From Chimonanthus salicifolius (Eukaryota > Streptophyta > Magnoliopsida > Laurales > Calycanthaceae): a DNA stretch of 64,000 nt. The position numbers were made by a program, and so were the translations under genes. Under the pieces are notes generated by a model. It saw only the letters and a list, made by a program, of their open reading frames with translations. It was not told the DNA's origin and searched no databases. This document shows positions 43,401 through 48,600 of the stretch, piece after piece (the first letter of the stretch is position 1; every line of letters starts with the position of its first letter). Where the stretch lies: positions 45,181,222 to 45,245,221 of the forward strand of contig CM023540.1 in assembly GCA_013350335.1 (NCBI GenBank), read 5' to 3'.

Positions 43401-45232
43401 TAGTGGAGTGACTGATTTTATGGTTTATGATAAGGTCAAATGAAAAAGTATAACTCAAAAAACTGACCCAAATTAGATGGGATTTTGGCAAATGATGATG
43501 ATTAGTGTTAATCCTATCCATATAAAAGCAAAGTGGCTAAATAATTCCTTCTCTATCAGAAGCAATTAATCTATTAAAGACCATTGGATTGCTTCACAAA
43601 GAGTTTTTCTTATCAAGTTTCCCCAACAACCACCTCTCTCCCCCCCCCACCCACCCCCCCCACCCCCCCCCCGCAACCTTCCCCAAATAATAATTAAAAA
43701 AAAGTTCTTGTCTTTTTTTCAAGGTGATTCCCAATGGTTTGTGTGTGTGTGTTTATGTTGCATGGACACTTCAAAATGTGTAATTGACCGGTTTGGCACT
43801 TGTAGACACTCCCACCCATGTTGAACACTTGCAGATGCTCATACCCATTGTTCATGGACTATATTAGTATTTTTTAACATTGTTTTCTAAGATGATTAAA
43901 ATATTACTAACACATTTCCCTTTTAAAACCTATCACCTAAATGTTTGAGTAAAACTAGTATGTTTTTTTTTTAAAGGTATATTTTTGAAGACTTTTTTGA
44001 AAGGTATATTATTTTCTATTCTTGTTATTTTCATTTAAAAGAAACTTGGATTTAATTTTATTTAAACATGGTGGCATCCCTGTGTCCTATTTCATCGAGG
44101 TCATCGTGTCCGACATCTCGTGCCCATGTTGGACACTGCCGCTCATACCTATACTCATGCAATTTATGTGTGTTTTTCAAAGGAAGTGTGCCACCAACCC
44201 GAAAAAAAAACACAATGTTAGGACATTTATGATTCATCCATTTTTTGTGAAAATTTGCCTTAAAAACCGCAATTTAAGTGTGCTTCATGCCTACCCATGG
44301 AACATTTCACCATTCTCCCTCCCAAGGAAAGTGAATTAGAATGAATCCCTCTATGCTTTTGAATTTTTGGTACAAAGCCATCCATGTTGCAACGTGGACT
44401 CTACATTGAAGCCATCTCAAACTCGTGAATTTTTTAAGGGTGTACCTAATGTACTGTGGAATATCTTAGGTATTCCCCACGTTTTCCTGGTATTATACTT
44501 TCCAATGAGGGATCTTGTTATAAAACAGGGTATATTTTCCTTGCCTCTGTCATTGTGCTAAATTGGCAAATAGAGGAAAATTTGGTCAAAAGCAGGAAGG
44601 CCTTGATATAATCCATGACATCTGAAAAGCAGGAATAGTAAGTGTTTGTCGCCACATTTTCCATGAAGTGTTTCTGTAGAAATTGCCAAATACTACACCA
44701 AATACTTCTCCACGGAAAATCTCCATCTTCTTGTCCATGGAAAATGAGGTGGCAAAAGCACCTTTATCCATTTTCCAGAGGTCGTAGATGATGCCAACGC
44801 TTTTTTTTTCAATCTAGTTTTTCGTCTGGTTGTTGTTTTCCACTTGACAGAGGAAATCAGGAAAACATTCATGCAAAAGGTGAAAATAAGTCGGGATCAT
44901 TTTCTTCCGACCCAGATGGAATTTATGGGTGGAAAATTGGCAAACAGTGATGCCTTCTTCTGTTCTCACACATCAAAGCAAAAGACAGAAAAACAATGAA
45001 TTGAATTTTTTTCTCCCTATTCATCCAACAGGGAAGTACTACCGACCATCCTCTTTTTCAACAAAAACTGGCAATACTAGTCCAGAATTTGGGTAATTTC
45101 CGATTCCATTTCCAAAATGGAGTCTCACAAGAATCATACGCTTGAAATTTTGAAGAATCGAAAGCATCTGACTCGGTACCTGGAAGGATTTTCTCCATCT
45201 GGAGATTCGTCTGAGCTGATTTCCCCTAGCAT
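4383..45232 (-). CDS. DUF2045 / KIAA0930-family protein gene, 12 exons over 40.85 kb
   Basis: Function unknown; the family (Pfam DUF2045, human KIAA0930) is conserved between animals and plants. I assembled it from splice sites. Exons in gene order: 45232-45180, 38072-37883, 37781-37707, 36617-36511, 33536-33476, 30755-30696, 30601-30526, 28545-28396, 16563-16509, 8780-8658, 5773-5532, 4406-4383. All junction phases agree and the sum is 405 codons including TGA, once the extra base in exon 7 is discounted. Family-like stretches in order are RFWKKMLDLYF, GRQDDDLIFFVRDK, YFVRRWAPK, VDWWCSFYLNLI, VKTVYASPSRVDF, YPNICFAIDDFD, HCYCVLLNAHDGAAFP, LFSGFVSYQMVREAYD, RLYMRGPGGRGEVEVAVSG, and a small-residue helix with CSLMSISLPWEHIAHDLLFK. 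I see no signal peptide or membrane segment. The longest introns (8, 9 and 1) and several others are filled with transposons. The family call rests on remembered motif patterns. Confidence 0.87.
5532..5773 (-). CDS. DUF2045 gene exon 11
   Basis: 242 bp, acceptor GCATCATTAG|ATCAAA and donor TTCAAG|GTAAGT (strong). It encodes DQSQQDSGPHSPLQLSKR, GFGIGLGTIVRKAAS, an alanine-rich helix (AAKHAYAAASAAA), then CSLMSISLPWEHIAHDLLFK. The alanine run looks helical rather than membrane-spanning. Confidence 0.9.
5846..5930 (-). repeat. Partial duplicate of exon 11 acceptor region
   Basis: This segment is an imperfect copy of 5738-5815, which spans the exon 11 acceptor and its first codons. On the gene strand it reads GCACCACAG|ATTGAAGCTACAGG, against GCATCATTAG|ATCAAAGCCAACAGG at the true exon. 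It keeps an acceptor-like AG at 5884-5885, but exon 10 spliced to it would give GAT then TGA, a stop. Confidence 0.6.
6250..6670 (-). pseudogene. LINE-derived RNase H-like domain fragment
   Basis: The minus strand encodes a plant RVT_3/RNase H-like fold: GLAGIGGVHRDHNDQ, then SNEAELLNIKRALAIW, LVIEGDSANAIKWAKG, and after frame changes VSFAHISRSANGV and FLAKNGVEG. These are the N-terminal strand, the NEAEL glutamate, the EGDS aspartate and the C-terminal SRSANGVADFLAK-type motif of RNase H domains in plant L1-type LINEs. Stops and frameshifts show it is dead. It lies in intron 10 of the DUF2045 gene, between exon 11 and the Mutator-like element. Confidence 0.72.
6990..6998. repeat. 9-bp target-site duplication GAAATAAAG (left)
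   Basis: Identical to 8541-8549. The pair flanks the long terminal inverted repeats exactly, the 9-bp length expected of Mutator-like elements. Confidence 0.85.
6999..8540. mobile_element. Non-autonomous Mutator-like element (possible Pack-MULE)
   Basis: Terminal inverted repeats of about 90 bp (6999-7090 and 8449-8540) start GGTAATGTTATACACACCCC and GGATAATGTTATACACACCC, differing by one inserted base near the tip and scattered substitutions inward. A 9-bp direct repeat, GAAATAAAG, flanks the element. Long TIRs with a 9-bp duplication are diagnostic of MULEs. The 1.36-kb interior encodes no recognisable transposase. It is markedly richer in G+C at about 7900-8260 than the surrounding intron and strongly strand-asymmetric (C/T-rich on the minus strand at 8270-8400), as in captured gene 5' regions. 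Several overlapping frames of 70-175 codons exist but no domain is recognised. It lies in intron 10 of the DUF2045 gene. Confidence 0.85.
8541..8549. repeat. 9-bp target-site duplication GAAATAAAG (right)
   Basis: Right partner of 6990-6998. Confidence 0.85.
8658..8780 (-). CDS. DUF2045 gene exon 10
   Basis: 123 bp, acceptor TATTTGCAG|CTGGAA and donor ATTACAG|GTCAAA (weak after GT). It encodes AGRSRFGSLLSIGHNSSK then IDRLYMRGPGGRGEVEVAVSG. The glycine-rich LYMRGPGGRGEVEVAVS block corresponds to the KGPQGKGHAEMAVS block of the animal proteins. Confidence 0.9.
9156..9400. repeat. Poly(T) tract and LINE 3'-end-like sequence
   Basis: A run of about 22 T precedes sequence resembling plant L1 3' ends ('tttcctgtttcttttg...gcacctctagtgcttc...ttattaatataat') followed by poly(T) and poly(A) runs. 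It is probably a non-LTR retrotransposon tail inside intron 9. Confidence 0.3.
9440..9720 (+). pseudogene. LINE ORF2 C-terminal fragment (L1 type)
   Basis: The plus strand encodes EHRNNRTFKNSAKSIDEVV and SLIRHTGFFGSCSKGVFS. This resembles the tail of plant L1 ORF2 after the zf-RVT domain (WxxRNNRxF..K.S..EVV..I). No full domain is left and the upstream reverse transcriptase is absent. Lies in intron 9 of the DUF2045 gene, antisense to it. Confidence 0.5.
10610..10614. repeat. 5-bp target-site duplication TAGGA (left)
   Basis: Matches 11398-11402 and delimits the TRIM element. Confidence 0.8.
10615..10950 (-). repeat. TRIM 3' LTR (complete)
   Basis: 336 bp, TG..CA on the minus strand. U3 contains a TATA-like 'tggtatataagtag' (plus 10886-10899). 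Confidence 0.8.
10956..10984 (+). repeat. C29 homopolymer (TRIM polypurine tract)
   Basis: Twenty-nine consecutive C. On the element strand this is a G run immediately before GTAGAT and the 3' LTR, the polypurine-tract position. Its exact length is likely unreliable. Confidence 0.8.
11081..11397 (-). repeat. TRIM 5' LTR, palindromic form
   Basis: Plus-strand 11081-11190 and the reverse complement of 11290-11397 are near-identical: both start TGTAACGA.CCGTCCCGCTAG (the second as its complement) and share GAGCCAACCCACTGTTGCTC. The unit is a large hairpin-capable inverted repeat with a single-copy loop of about 100 bp. Confidence 0.8.
11770..12836 (+). repeat. LTR of an unidentified retrotransposon (5' boundary uncertain)
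   Basis: The segment has a TATA-like 'tctataaaacccc' (about 11949), a long C/T-rich stretch typical of R/U5 and an end in ..gcgtca at 12836, four bases before a tRNA-primer-like TGGTATCAAAG. It starts tentatively at TGATGCAGC (11770). No coding region in the expected position follows, so the body is deleted. The long plus-strand open frame at 11996-12592 has no domain and I read it as LTR sequence. Confidence 0.4.
12841..12884 (+). other. Two tandem primer-binding-site-like sequences
   Basis: TGGTATCAAAGATTG (12841) is followed by a repeat of the LTR end and TGGTATCAGATC (12873). Both resemble the initiator-tRNA PBS TGGTATCAGAGC, and each is preceded by TGCGTCAG. Confidence 0.5.
13160..13187. 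repeat. (TA)n microsatellite
   Basis: About 12-13 TA units within intron 9. Confidence 0.8.
13426..13680 (+). repeat. 128-bp tandem duplication inside the copia integrase
   Basis: Two copies of a 128-bp segment (from 'cattccaaatc' to 'tatcttcaagacga') differ at only a few positions. The unit is not a multiple of three, so the second copy is in another frame. Confidence 0.9.
15907..16230 (+). repeat. Copia 3' LTR (right end uncertain)
   Basis: It follows the polypurine tract GAGGGGGAG, with TATTATG probably derived from TGTTATG. It contains 'catctatttaagaac' as a TATA-like box near 16109 and a C/T-rich end. No intact partner LTR was found. Confidence 0.5.
16509..16563 (-). CDS. DUF2045 gene exon 9
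   Basis: 55 bp, acceptor GTTCTTGTAG|CTTACG and donor TATGATG|GTATCT. It encodes LTLFSGFVSYQMVREAYD plus one base. It stands alone between two transposon-rich introns of 11.8 and 7.7 kb, about 300 bp from the end of the copia remnant. Confidence 0.83.
16564..19034. other. Intron 8 distal part, no gene recognised
   Basis: A+T-rich intron sequence. Features are imperfect ACATGCATATG-type simple sequence at about 18110-18200, and at 18460-18880 an irregular series of poly(A)/poly(T) tracts joined by recurring 'tccaaccttatcatatt'-like words. No coding homology seen. Confidence 0.55.
19035..19042. repeat. 8-bp target-site duplication GTGTTGAT (left)
   Basis: Identical to 23835-23842. The 8-bp length is characteristic of hAT insertions. 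Confidence 0.88.
19316..20032 (+). repeat. hAT 5' leader with tandem repeats and putative noncoding exon
   Basis: C+T- and CG-rich. It contains a duplicated block with AAAACCCAATCGCTCGC (near 19433 and 19556) and a tandem pair of about 90 bp near 19818-20013 sharing GGTTGCCGACTTGCCGGCA. A donor-like CGGAA|GTAAGT at 20032/20033 and an acceptor TTTTCTAG|ATC at 20668/20669 suggest a 636-bp 5' UTR intron. The 247-codon open frame across the repeats is low-complexity and probably not translated. Confidence 0.5.
20695..22783 (+). pseudogene. hAT transposase (BED finger, DUF659, hAT dimerisation), one nonsense codon
   Basis: Two exons, 20695-22300 and 22407-22783 (intron TA|GTAAGT to TTTAG|GACT), give about 660 residues, a normal size for plant hAT transposases. 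The start MPRQRDLLWQYGEE leads into a BED zinc finger (LKCKFCEEVF ... RFRNHLAKRTLHD). A DUF659 region follows (TLMSDTWTDMKNR, then VQFVTDNGSNYISAGD), then the C-terminal dimerisation/catalytic part (LWWDLCGTSIPNL, SQPCSASACERTWSVF) and an acidic tail. The acidic positions expected in hAT enzymes (the two D motifs and the ACERTWS glutamate) are visible. A TAA at 21322-21324 interrupts it after KNRPYINC; the same frame stays open for 31 further codons before the next ATG (21418) and on through exon 1. This looks like a closely spaced deletion and insertion, so the copy is probably inactive unless it is read through. Confidence 0.9.
23835..23842. repeat. 8-bp target-site duplication GTGTTGAT (right)
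   Basis: Right partner of 19035-19042. Confidence 0.88.
24822..25037 (-). other. Unidentified open frame in intron 8
   Basis: 71 codons from ATG, starting MLSKISSDTLNAYRFVILVN and including IYIDESGKLADYVV. The amino-acid composition looks protein-like rather than random, but I recognise no family. It lies just left of the SINE and is on the host gene's strand, inside intron 8. It may be a decayed transposon fragment. Confidence 0.25.
25059..25290 (-). mobile_element. tRNA-derived SINE, copy 2, with 12-bp target duplication
   Basis: Flanked by GAAGCTCTGATC at 25047-25058 and 25291-25302. On the minus strand it starts ACCCCCAGGGGTGTTGGCC, has box A-like 'ggcctgacagccaagg', box B-like 'ggggtcaattcttgg', and ends 'cctggacaccttcagtcat' plus an (AAT)n tail. 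The head contains a 20-bp direct duplication (TTGGCCTGACAGCCAAGGCA twice), which duplicates box A. Related to the copy at 3721-3902. Confidence 0.85.
25303..25844. other. Very A+T-rich intron DNA
   Basis: Poly(A)/poly(T)-rich with no coding signal. It may contain the decayed 3' tail of the minus-strand LINE to its right. Confidence 0.4.
25845..26940 (-). pseudogene. L1-type LINE ORF2 fragment (RT C-terminus to zf-RVT)
   Basis: Minus-strand reading in order, across frame changes: VRYLGLLF..SRLSYFNC and LIDKIRQN (about 26930-26830), SYAGRIKLIRSALCSMHLLW (about 26800-26740), FLVPAGCIDEIEKHIRRFLW, INWETVCLPKEKGG, YEAALARLFWNLLIS, SIWEVPI, WGWRAILVVRPNV, then the zinc-binding tail DSNEESLFHFCFQCPHT (about 25900-25870). 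This is the collinear C-terminal half of a plant L1 ORF2 with several stops. It is in sense orientation in intron 8 of the DUF2045 gene. Confidence 0.85.
26941..28395. other. Intron 8 proximal part, no gene recognised
   Basis: Mixed sequence with an AGAGAGAG tract (about 27705-27722). Short words such as 'acctggacacctagagacatgggtat' (27570) and 'gtgtctctgtgtcctaac' (28208) suggest decayed ends of a dispersed repeat. Open frames here are low-complexity. Confidence 0.45.
28396..28545 (-). CDS. DUF2045 gene exon 8
   Basis: 150 bp, phase 0 to 0. It encodes VLTETDHCYCVLLNAHDG then AAFPTEKEEHEGNSSK and a variable basic tail ending in RPKLSK. The donor CTAAG|GTTTGA was preferred over an upstream A|GTAAGA because only the former is in phase with exon 9. 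The following intron is the largest (11.8 kb). Confidence 0.83.
29240..30040 (+). pseudogene. L1-type LINE ORF2 3' fragment (zf-RVT and RNase H)
   Basis: Plus-strand reading: LCSDGIKPANHPYLFCPF (zf-RVT, 29276-29329), WRAIPTAVFWSIWKEQNNRN (about 29450), DKVCKSIIKDWVKKEV, then a degenerate RNase H: FNEAKF.AIKEVLTIF, PIAEGDSTDAIHWAQEKY, VEGLLEEIEVSFVHG and ANGLANFLVKHGNS ending near 30030. Stops interrupt it. It lies in intron 7, antisense to the host gene, and resembles the RNase H fragment at 6250-6670. Confidence 0.8.
30041..30525. other. Intron 7 remainder
   Basis: No feature recognised between the LINE remnant and exon 7. Confidence 0.5.
30526..30601 (-). CDS. DUF2045 gene exon 7, with one extra base
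   Basis: 76 bp, acceptor TATTTCAG|GCAGTT and donor GCTGTG|GTAAGA. It encodes AVETLPAYPNICFAIDDFD, after which the frame slips at GACTTCCACTTTTGATG. Read as written, it stops at TGA. With one base fewer it reads on through ..FDAV into exon 8 (VLTETD). The other eleven exons are clean, so this is either a recent +1 mutation or a base-calling error. Confidence 0.83.
30696..30755 (-). CDS. DUF2045 gene exon 6 (GC donor)
   Basis: 60 bp encoding 20 residues, from IVKTVYASPSRVDF to QLDSKK. Acceptor AATGCAG|ATTGT. The only phase-compatible donor is AAAAAG|GCATGT, a GC-AG intron. The stronger-looking GTAAGA 20 bp further on would put exon 7 out of frame and hit a stop. Confidence 0.83.
30756..32699. 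other. Intron 5, left part, no feature recognised
   Basis: Ordinary A+T-rich intron sequence up to the Stowaway element. No coding homology or terminal repeats seen. Confidence 0.5.
32700..32890. mobile_element. Stowaway-type MITE (Tc1/mariner)
   Basis: 191 bp with terminal inverted repeats CTCCCTCTGTCCCAAATTAG and, from the right, CTCCCTCCGTCCCATTTTAG, continuing as GTTGTCT on both sides. It is flanked by the TA dinucleotide at 32698-32699 and 32891-32892. CTCCCTCCGTCC with a TA duplication is the Stowaway signature. Lies in intron 5. Confidence 0.95.
32893..33475. other. Intron 5, right part
   Basis: No gene or mobile-element feature recognised. Confidence 0.5.
33476..33536 (-). CDS. DUF2045 gene exon 5
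   Basis: 61 bp. The first base completes a serine codon with exon 4, then IQDLRRHQNGADTPLSPVYK. Acceptor ATTTTTAG|TATTC, donor ATATAAG|GTGTGT. It is too short to appear as an open frame on its own and was recognised from family sequence and phase. Confidence 0.85.
34225..34519 (-). mobile_element. LTR plus primer-binding site of a truncated retrotransposon
   Basis: Minus-strand LTR of about 278 bp (34519-34242) starting TGATACAGAGG and ending GATCCTATCA, so with TGATA/TATCA inverted ends. It is followed after two bases by TGGTATCAGAGCTGG, an initiator-tRNA PBS. No gag or second LTR is seen to the left, so the body is deleted. In sense orientation in intron 4. Confidence 0.6.
34750..35440. 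repeat. Dispersed repeat, copy A, with an internal insert
   Basis: Collinear with 43752-44175: both start 'catggacacttcaa.atgtgt'-like, share 'tttttaacattcttct.aagatga' and 'agtaaactagta', and end around 'tactcatgcaa'. Copy A carries an extra segment of about 280 bp (about 34990-35270) absent from copy B. The ends may be short inverted repeats (TTGCATG). Confidence 0.55.
35441..36510. other. Intron 4 remainder
   Basis: A (GAT/AAT)-rich stretch lies near 36060-36120. Nothing else recognised. Confidence 0.45.
36511..36617 (-). CDS. DUF2045 gene exon 4
   Basis: 107 bp, acceptor ATCAATTAG|TTGGAA and donor TTTGCAG|GTAGTT. It encodes LEKVIGENAAEVDWW then CSFYLNLIAHTSYTVTVAIC. The DW..S..LNLI pattern is a family landmark. 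It ends in phase 2. Confidence 0.88.
37132..37209. repeat. 39-bp perfect tandem duplication in intron 3
   Basis: Two adjacent identical copies of a 39-bp unit containing ATTAGCAGATAATGGCTCTT. The identity implies a recent event or an assembly artefact. Confidence 0.9.
37707..37781 (-). CDS. DUF2045 gene exon 3
   Basis: 75 bp, phase 0 to 0, acceptor CTCTTGCAG|AATTTG and donor CCAAAG|GTAAAA. It encodes NLHGYGFNDEMEEI then PPYFVRRWAPK. The preceding intron is only 101 bp, in contrast to the multi-kilobase introns elsewhere. Confidence 0.88.
37883..38072 (-). CDS. DUF2045 gene exon 2
   Basis: 190 bp, with acceptor TTGTGTAG|GTATG and donor GACAAA|GTATTC. It encodes YELLSMVKKHSDLLEK, an acidic linker with DASDVEMD, then RFWKKMLDLYFIHSRELKG and RQDDDLIFFVRDK. 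The last part corresponds to the 'RQDD..FYVR' segment near the N-terminus of the animal family members. Confidence 0.88.
38073..41084. other. Intron 1, left part
   Basis: A long A+T-rich stretch without recognisable coding homology. A partial 'aaggctgcaactcgtgtggg' end with GACC-rich words at 40025-40215 resembles the MITE-like repeat at 1778, and 'aagctcgagcttgacccg' words occur near 40980. Confidence 0.45.
41085..41400 (-). pseudogene. RTE-clade LINE 3' fragment (minus)
   Basis: The minus strand reads LRDDKMRETRLRSLVM, RRGRP-like and GTGQRKT pieces, then ADPN.LGF before the element's end, as in the C-terminus of plant RTE reverse transcriptases (DKMRE.RLRWFGHV ... RGRP..TW ... ADPT.LGF). 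It is only the tail and heavily decayed. Confidence 0.65.
42400..43490 (+). pseudogene. RTE-clade LINE reverse transcriptase fragment (plus)
   Basis: Plus-strand pieces in order: QDMYDGVTGQLHIDG (about 42495), LRVGLYQE-like and SPYLFELILDNLTSGILDEV (about 42650), LWCMPFANNIVLIS (the FADD catalytic site, here FANN, about 42717), KLESWTTL, then DSGVTDFMVYDKVK (43395-43438) and TDPN.MGFW at the end. Many frameshifts. It shares its ending with the minus-strand copy at 41085-41400. In intron 1, antisense to the host gene. Confidence 0.8.
43630..43672. repeat. C-rich tract
   Basis: Runs of C interrupted by A, about 40 bp, between the RTE copy and the dispersed repeat. Confidence 0.8.
43752..44175. 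repeat. Dispersed repeat, copy B
   Basis: Collinear with the two flanks of 34750-35440, without that copy's internal insert. Non-coding. Confidence 0.55.
44176..45179. other. Intron 1, 5' part
   Basis: Unique-looking sequence next to exon 1. Short open frames at 44367-44561 (+) and 44586-44771 (-) have no recognised homology. Confidence 0.4.
45180..45232 (-). CDS. DUF2045 gene exon 1 (start codon)
   Basis: It encodes MLGEISSDESPDGENPS plus two bases. The ATG at 45232-45230 was chosen because the donor CCTTCCAG|GTACCG leaves phase 2, which fits exon 2 exactly and gives ..PSRYELL. An alternative reading of the same DNA (MRIQKTSQ...) lacks this fit. It is short, acidic and unstructured in appearance. 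Confidence 0.7.
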
Positions 45233-45400
45233 TTTGGCTTGTCTTCTGAATTCTCAATCGAAACCGATTCCTGTTTGGCGGTGAATCGGAGGGCCCTTGG
45301 AGGGCTTTTCTTGCTCCGCTGGTAAATAACGGCAGAGAGAGGCACGACTATTTTCCCGAGACGACGCACGACGACTCTAGACCCATCCGGGTAAAAATGT
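45233..45400 (-). promoter_or_regulatory. 5' UTR and promoter region of the DUF2045 gene
   Basis: Directly upstream of the start codon the DNA becomes G+C-rich (GGAGGGCCC, GACGACGCACGACGAC), unlike the A+T-rich DNA on both sides, which fits a TATA-less housekeeping promoter. No TATA box or in-frame upstream ATG was identified, and the transcription start cannot be placed. Confidence 0.4.
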
Positions 45401-45593
45401 AAAAAGCATTACCTTCCAATTCCACTACTCCGGTAAAAAATAGAAATATAGATCAGTCTCACTCAGGTAAACGCATGTTTTATAATTGCCTTTACAAAAT
45501 AATATCAAAATAAATTACATTTACTATATTCAATTAAATATTATTTAATGTTAAATTATCTATCCATAAAAATATATTAAATATGAAGTTTTA

Positions 45594-45596
<3 letters not shown>

Positions 45597-45678
<82 letters not shown>
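45597..45678. repeat. (TA)n microsatellite
   Basis: About 40 uninterrupted TA units, followed by a short (GT)n. It lies about 360 bp upstream of the DUF2045 start codon. Confidence 0.97.
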
Positions 45679-45686
<8 letters not shown>

Positions 45687-45699
45687 ATGTATCTAAAAC

Positions 45700-48600
45700 T
45701 GGATTTCATCTAAATTGTAACTATTGACTATCCCTTAGCTATTAAAAGAGAAAGAAAAAGTTTATAATAATGTTAGATATTTAAAAGATAAGTAAAGTAA
45801 TAAAATTGTGAGAGTTTAAAAAATATAGTTTTTTTTTTTAAGAATGGATTAAACTATTTTATGGCATTTCATTTATATTAAAACTTTCAATGGTCTATTA
45901 AATTTTGTTAAAAGTGTACTTCATGCAAAATTCAAATGGTTAGGATTTAAAACTGATTTTAAAGTAAGTAAAACTTAAGGAGCCTCTCAATCCATTTGAA
46001 AAGTTTGGGCATCATGTTTATGAATAAAAGGATGTATTCAATAGACTTATTATATGGGACAAAATTGCGTAAAAGTTTAGTGAATAAAAAATAATTTAAA
46101 GTTATGAAAAAATATAGAGCTAAAAATGATGCTATATTGAAATGTTTTTATTTAAGTCTTATACTTAATTATTTAATAAATAAATGATCAATAACTGATG
46201 AACACCTAAAAATATTATATGAAAAGAGTGTTCGAGAAGTTTAGTCATTCTAACTATGCTCATATTATAAGTTAGGTTGAAAGTATACGATTAGTTTCAA
46301 AAATTTCACTTCTACCTCTATTCTAACATATCAATGTAGTAGTTTGAAAATAAAAAAATTGTCAAATTATGTTAGCCACACCAAATATAATAAATAAATA
46401 TGAAATTTCGAAATAACTAAAATATCAAAAATCAGTAGCACATAAAATTCTTATCCTTCTAATCACAATCATAAAAATAAATTATTGAAGTTGAAGTATT
46501 ATATCATTAATGATGTTAGATGCTATTAAATTTTTATATTTTAATAAATCTAAGAGTACCATTTCATTTTATTTGTAAATGTGCTATTTAAAAATACTAT
46601 ATTGAAATCCATATAACAATAAACTTTTTTTCAAACGACTTAAAAAAACTTTGAAACTTATTTTGAAATATTAAAAATAATAATAAAACTTTTGCCAACT
46701 AAGCAAAATATGAAAGTTTTCATTTATAATGAGAGAGACCTGTTATATTCAATCGAATTTCAACTCCACCTGATATCATAACCATTTCTTAATTTATTTG
46801 AGATTAGCATTTAGAGTTTACTCTTTCAACTATTTTACATTTTTTACATTTTTTAAATTTCCTTTTTATCTAAAATTTATTAAAACTAGATATTAATTTC
46901 ACTTTATTTTCTTAATCTATTTATTTATTGTCCACATTTTTCTTTAAGATTCTTTGTCATTGATGATAAAAGTATTTTCTTATTTTACAAATAATGTTGT
47001 GTCTTTATCATATTTATGATAGTTTTCATGATTTATGGCAATAACCTATCTACATTTTCATTCTGTTCCTTATGTATTTTATAATTTTTACTCCCATACA
47101 TAGTGTGGATTTTACTCTAGTTTTATGTTTATACATCTTCGTTTTTACCAATTTGAATTCCCGTGATTTTCTCATCTTTATTAGATTAGCATTTTTTTTT
47201 AATTTACTATTGTAGGAGATTCAGTGGAAAAATCCCATGAGTAATATCATTTATTATTGTAGGAGACTCAACGTAAAAACTCCATGAATGATACTCACTA
47301 CCTTTAGGACACATCAGGCCATGGAGGTTCAAACCTGACACTTGCACTTTTTAAGAAGGGAGATTACCATTTGAATTATACCCACATGAGCCGACTTTGC
47401 ACTGTTTCCCTACCAAATTGATAATCTCATGAATTTTTCATCGTGTCATGGTGCTGTTTACCTTATCATCAGTTAAAGGTCTTCCTTTTTATTTCATTCT
47501 CCACACTTGTTAGTTCCCGACCATCTATATTAGGATGGCTTTTGAAGCTCTAATATAATAATTATATATTTTATATCTTTTCACATCATTTTACTCATCT
47601 ATTTTGAAATTAGCACTTATGTTAGTATTATAAAAAAAATATCACGTAAGCAACTATTGCCGATTAGCGACAAATCTAAGCCTAGACTCTGTTTGGGGCC
47701 TATCACAGTCAAATTCGTGTCTTCTGTTTCTCATACCAATCTACCTCCCATGTACTATATTTGTACCCCATAACCCACATTAAATTGATATCAAAGTTGG
47801 ATTAAAAATCATCTAAAACTATCTATTTTGATTGTTGATTTTTGAATTGTGGAAAATTATTGTTTTTTTTTTAACCATTGGACTTTATTTATTATGTGAA
47901 GCAATATTATCATAATCGAACTGTCTTCGAAAAAGGTTGGGTTAAATAAGGTTTAACCGTGATTAAATTCGATCAAAATCGTGTTTATCAATATAAAATT
48001 ATAAATAATATCAAATATTTATATAAAAAAATATTTTTCATAAAAAATATTCTTGTTCTCACAAAAACAATTATAAATATAGAAATTTAATAATCCAACA
48101 TCCATTTTCCAATATCATTGTTCATTCCAACGAAAGGTTTCATAATCTACAATCTAACAATCTAATCCAAGAGTCTAATATTCATCCTCCAATAATACCA
48201 TGAAAATAAAAAAATCATAATCTAAAATATCATCTAACAATCCATTACTAATTAATGTAAAAAATTGGTTAAACCTCGACTCACGATTGGAGGTTTAATT
48301 AATCAAAGCGCAGGTCAACATGATTTGATAAGGTTTGTTTTTTATGTTTTGAAGTTTTTAAACTGGACCGAACCTTCAAAGAGCCTGGCTTGATTCTTAT
48401 AAGAGTAATGTGAAGCATTATCTTGAAAATTTCTTTCAAACCTTTTTCATGCAGTGGACTCCACCACTGTGAGCCCCACAAGGTAAAAAGTGATTCTCGC
48501 TTACCAGAACCATCACGCAAGGTGAAAGTGTTTCCTGGTATTATATTATCATAGTTTATCTAGACTTTTGTTATATTGACTTAGTACTGGCATTTTCATG

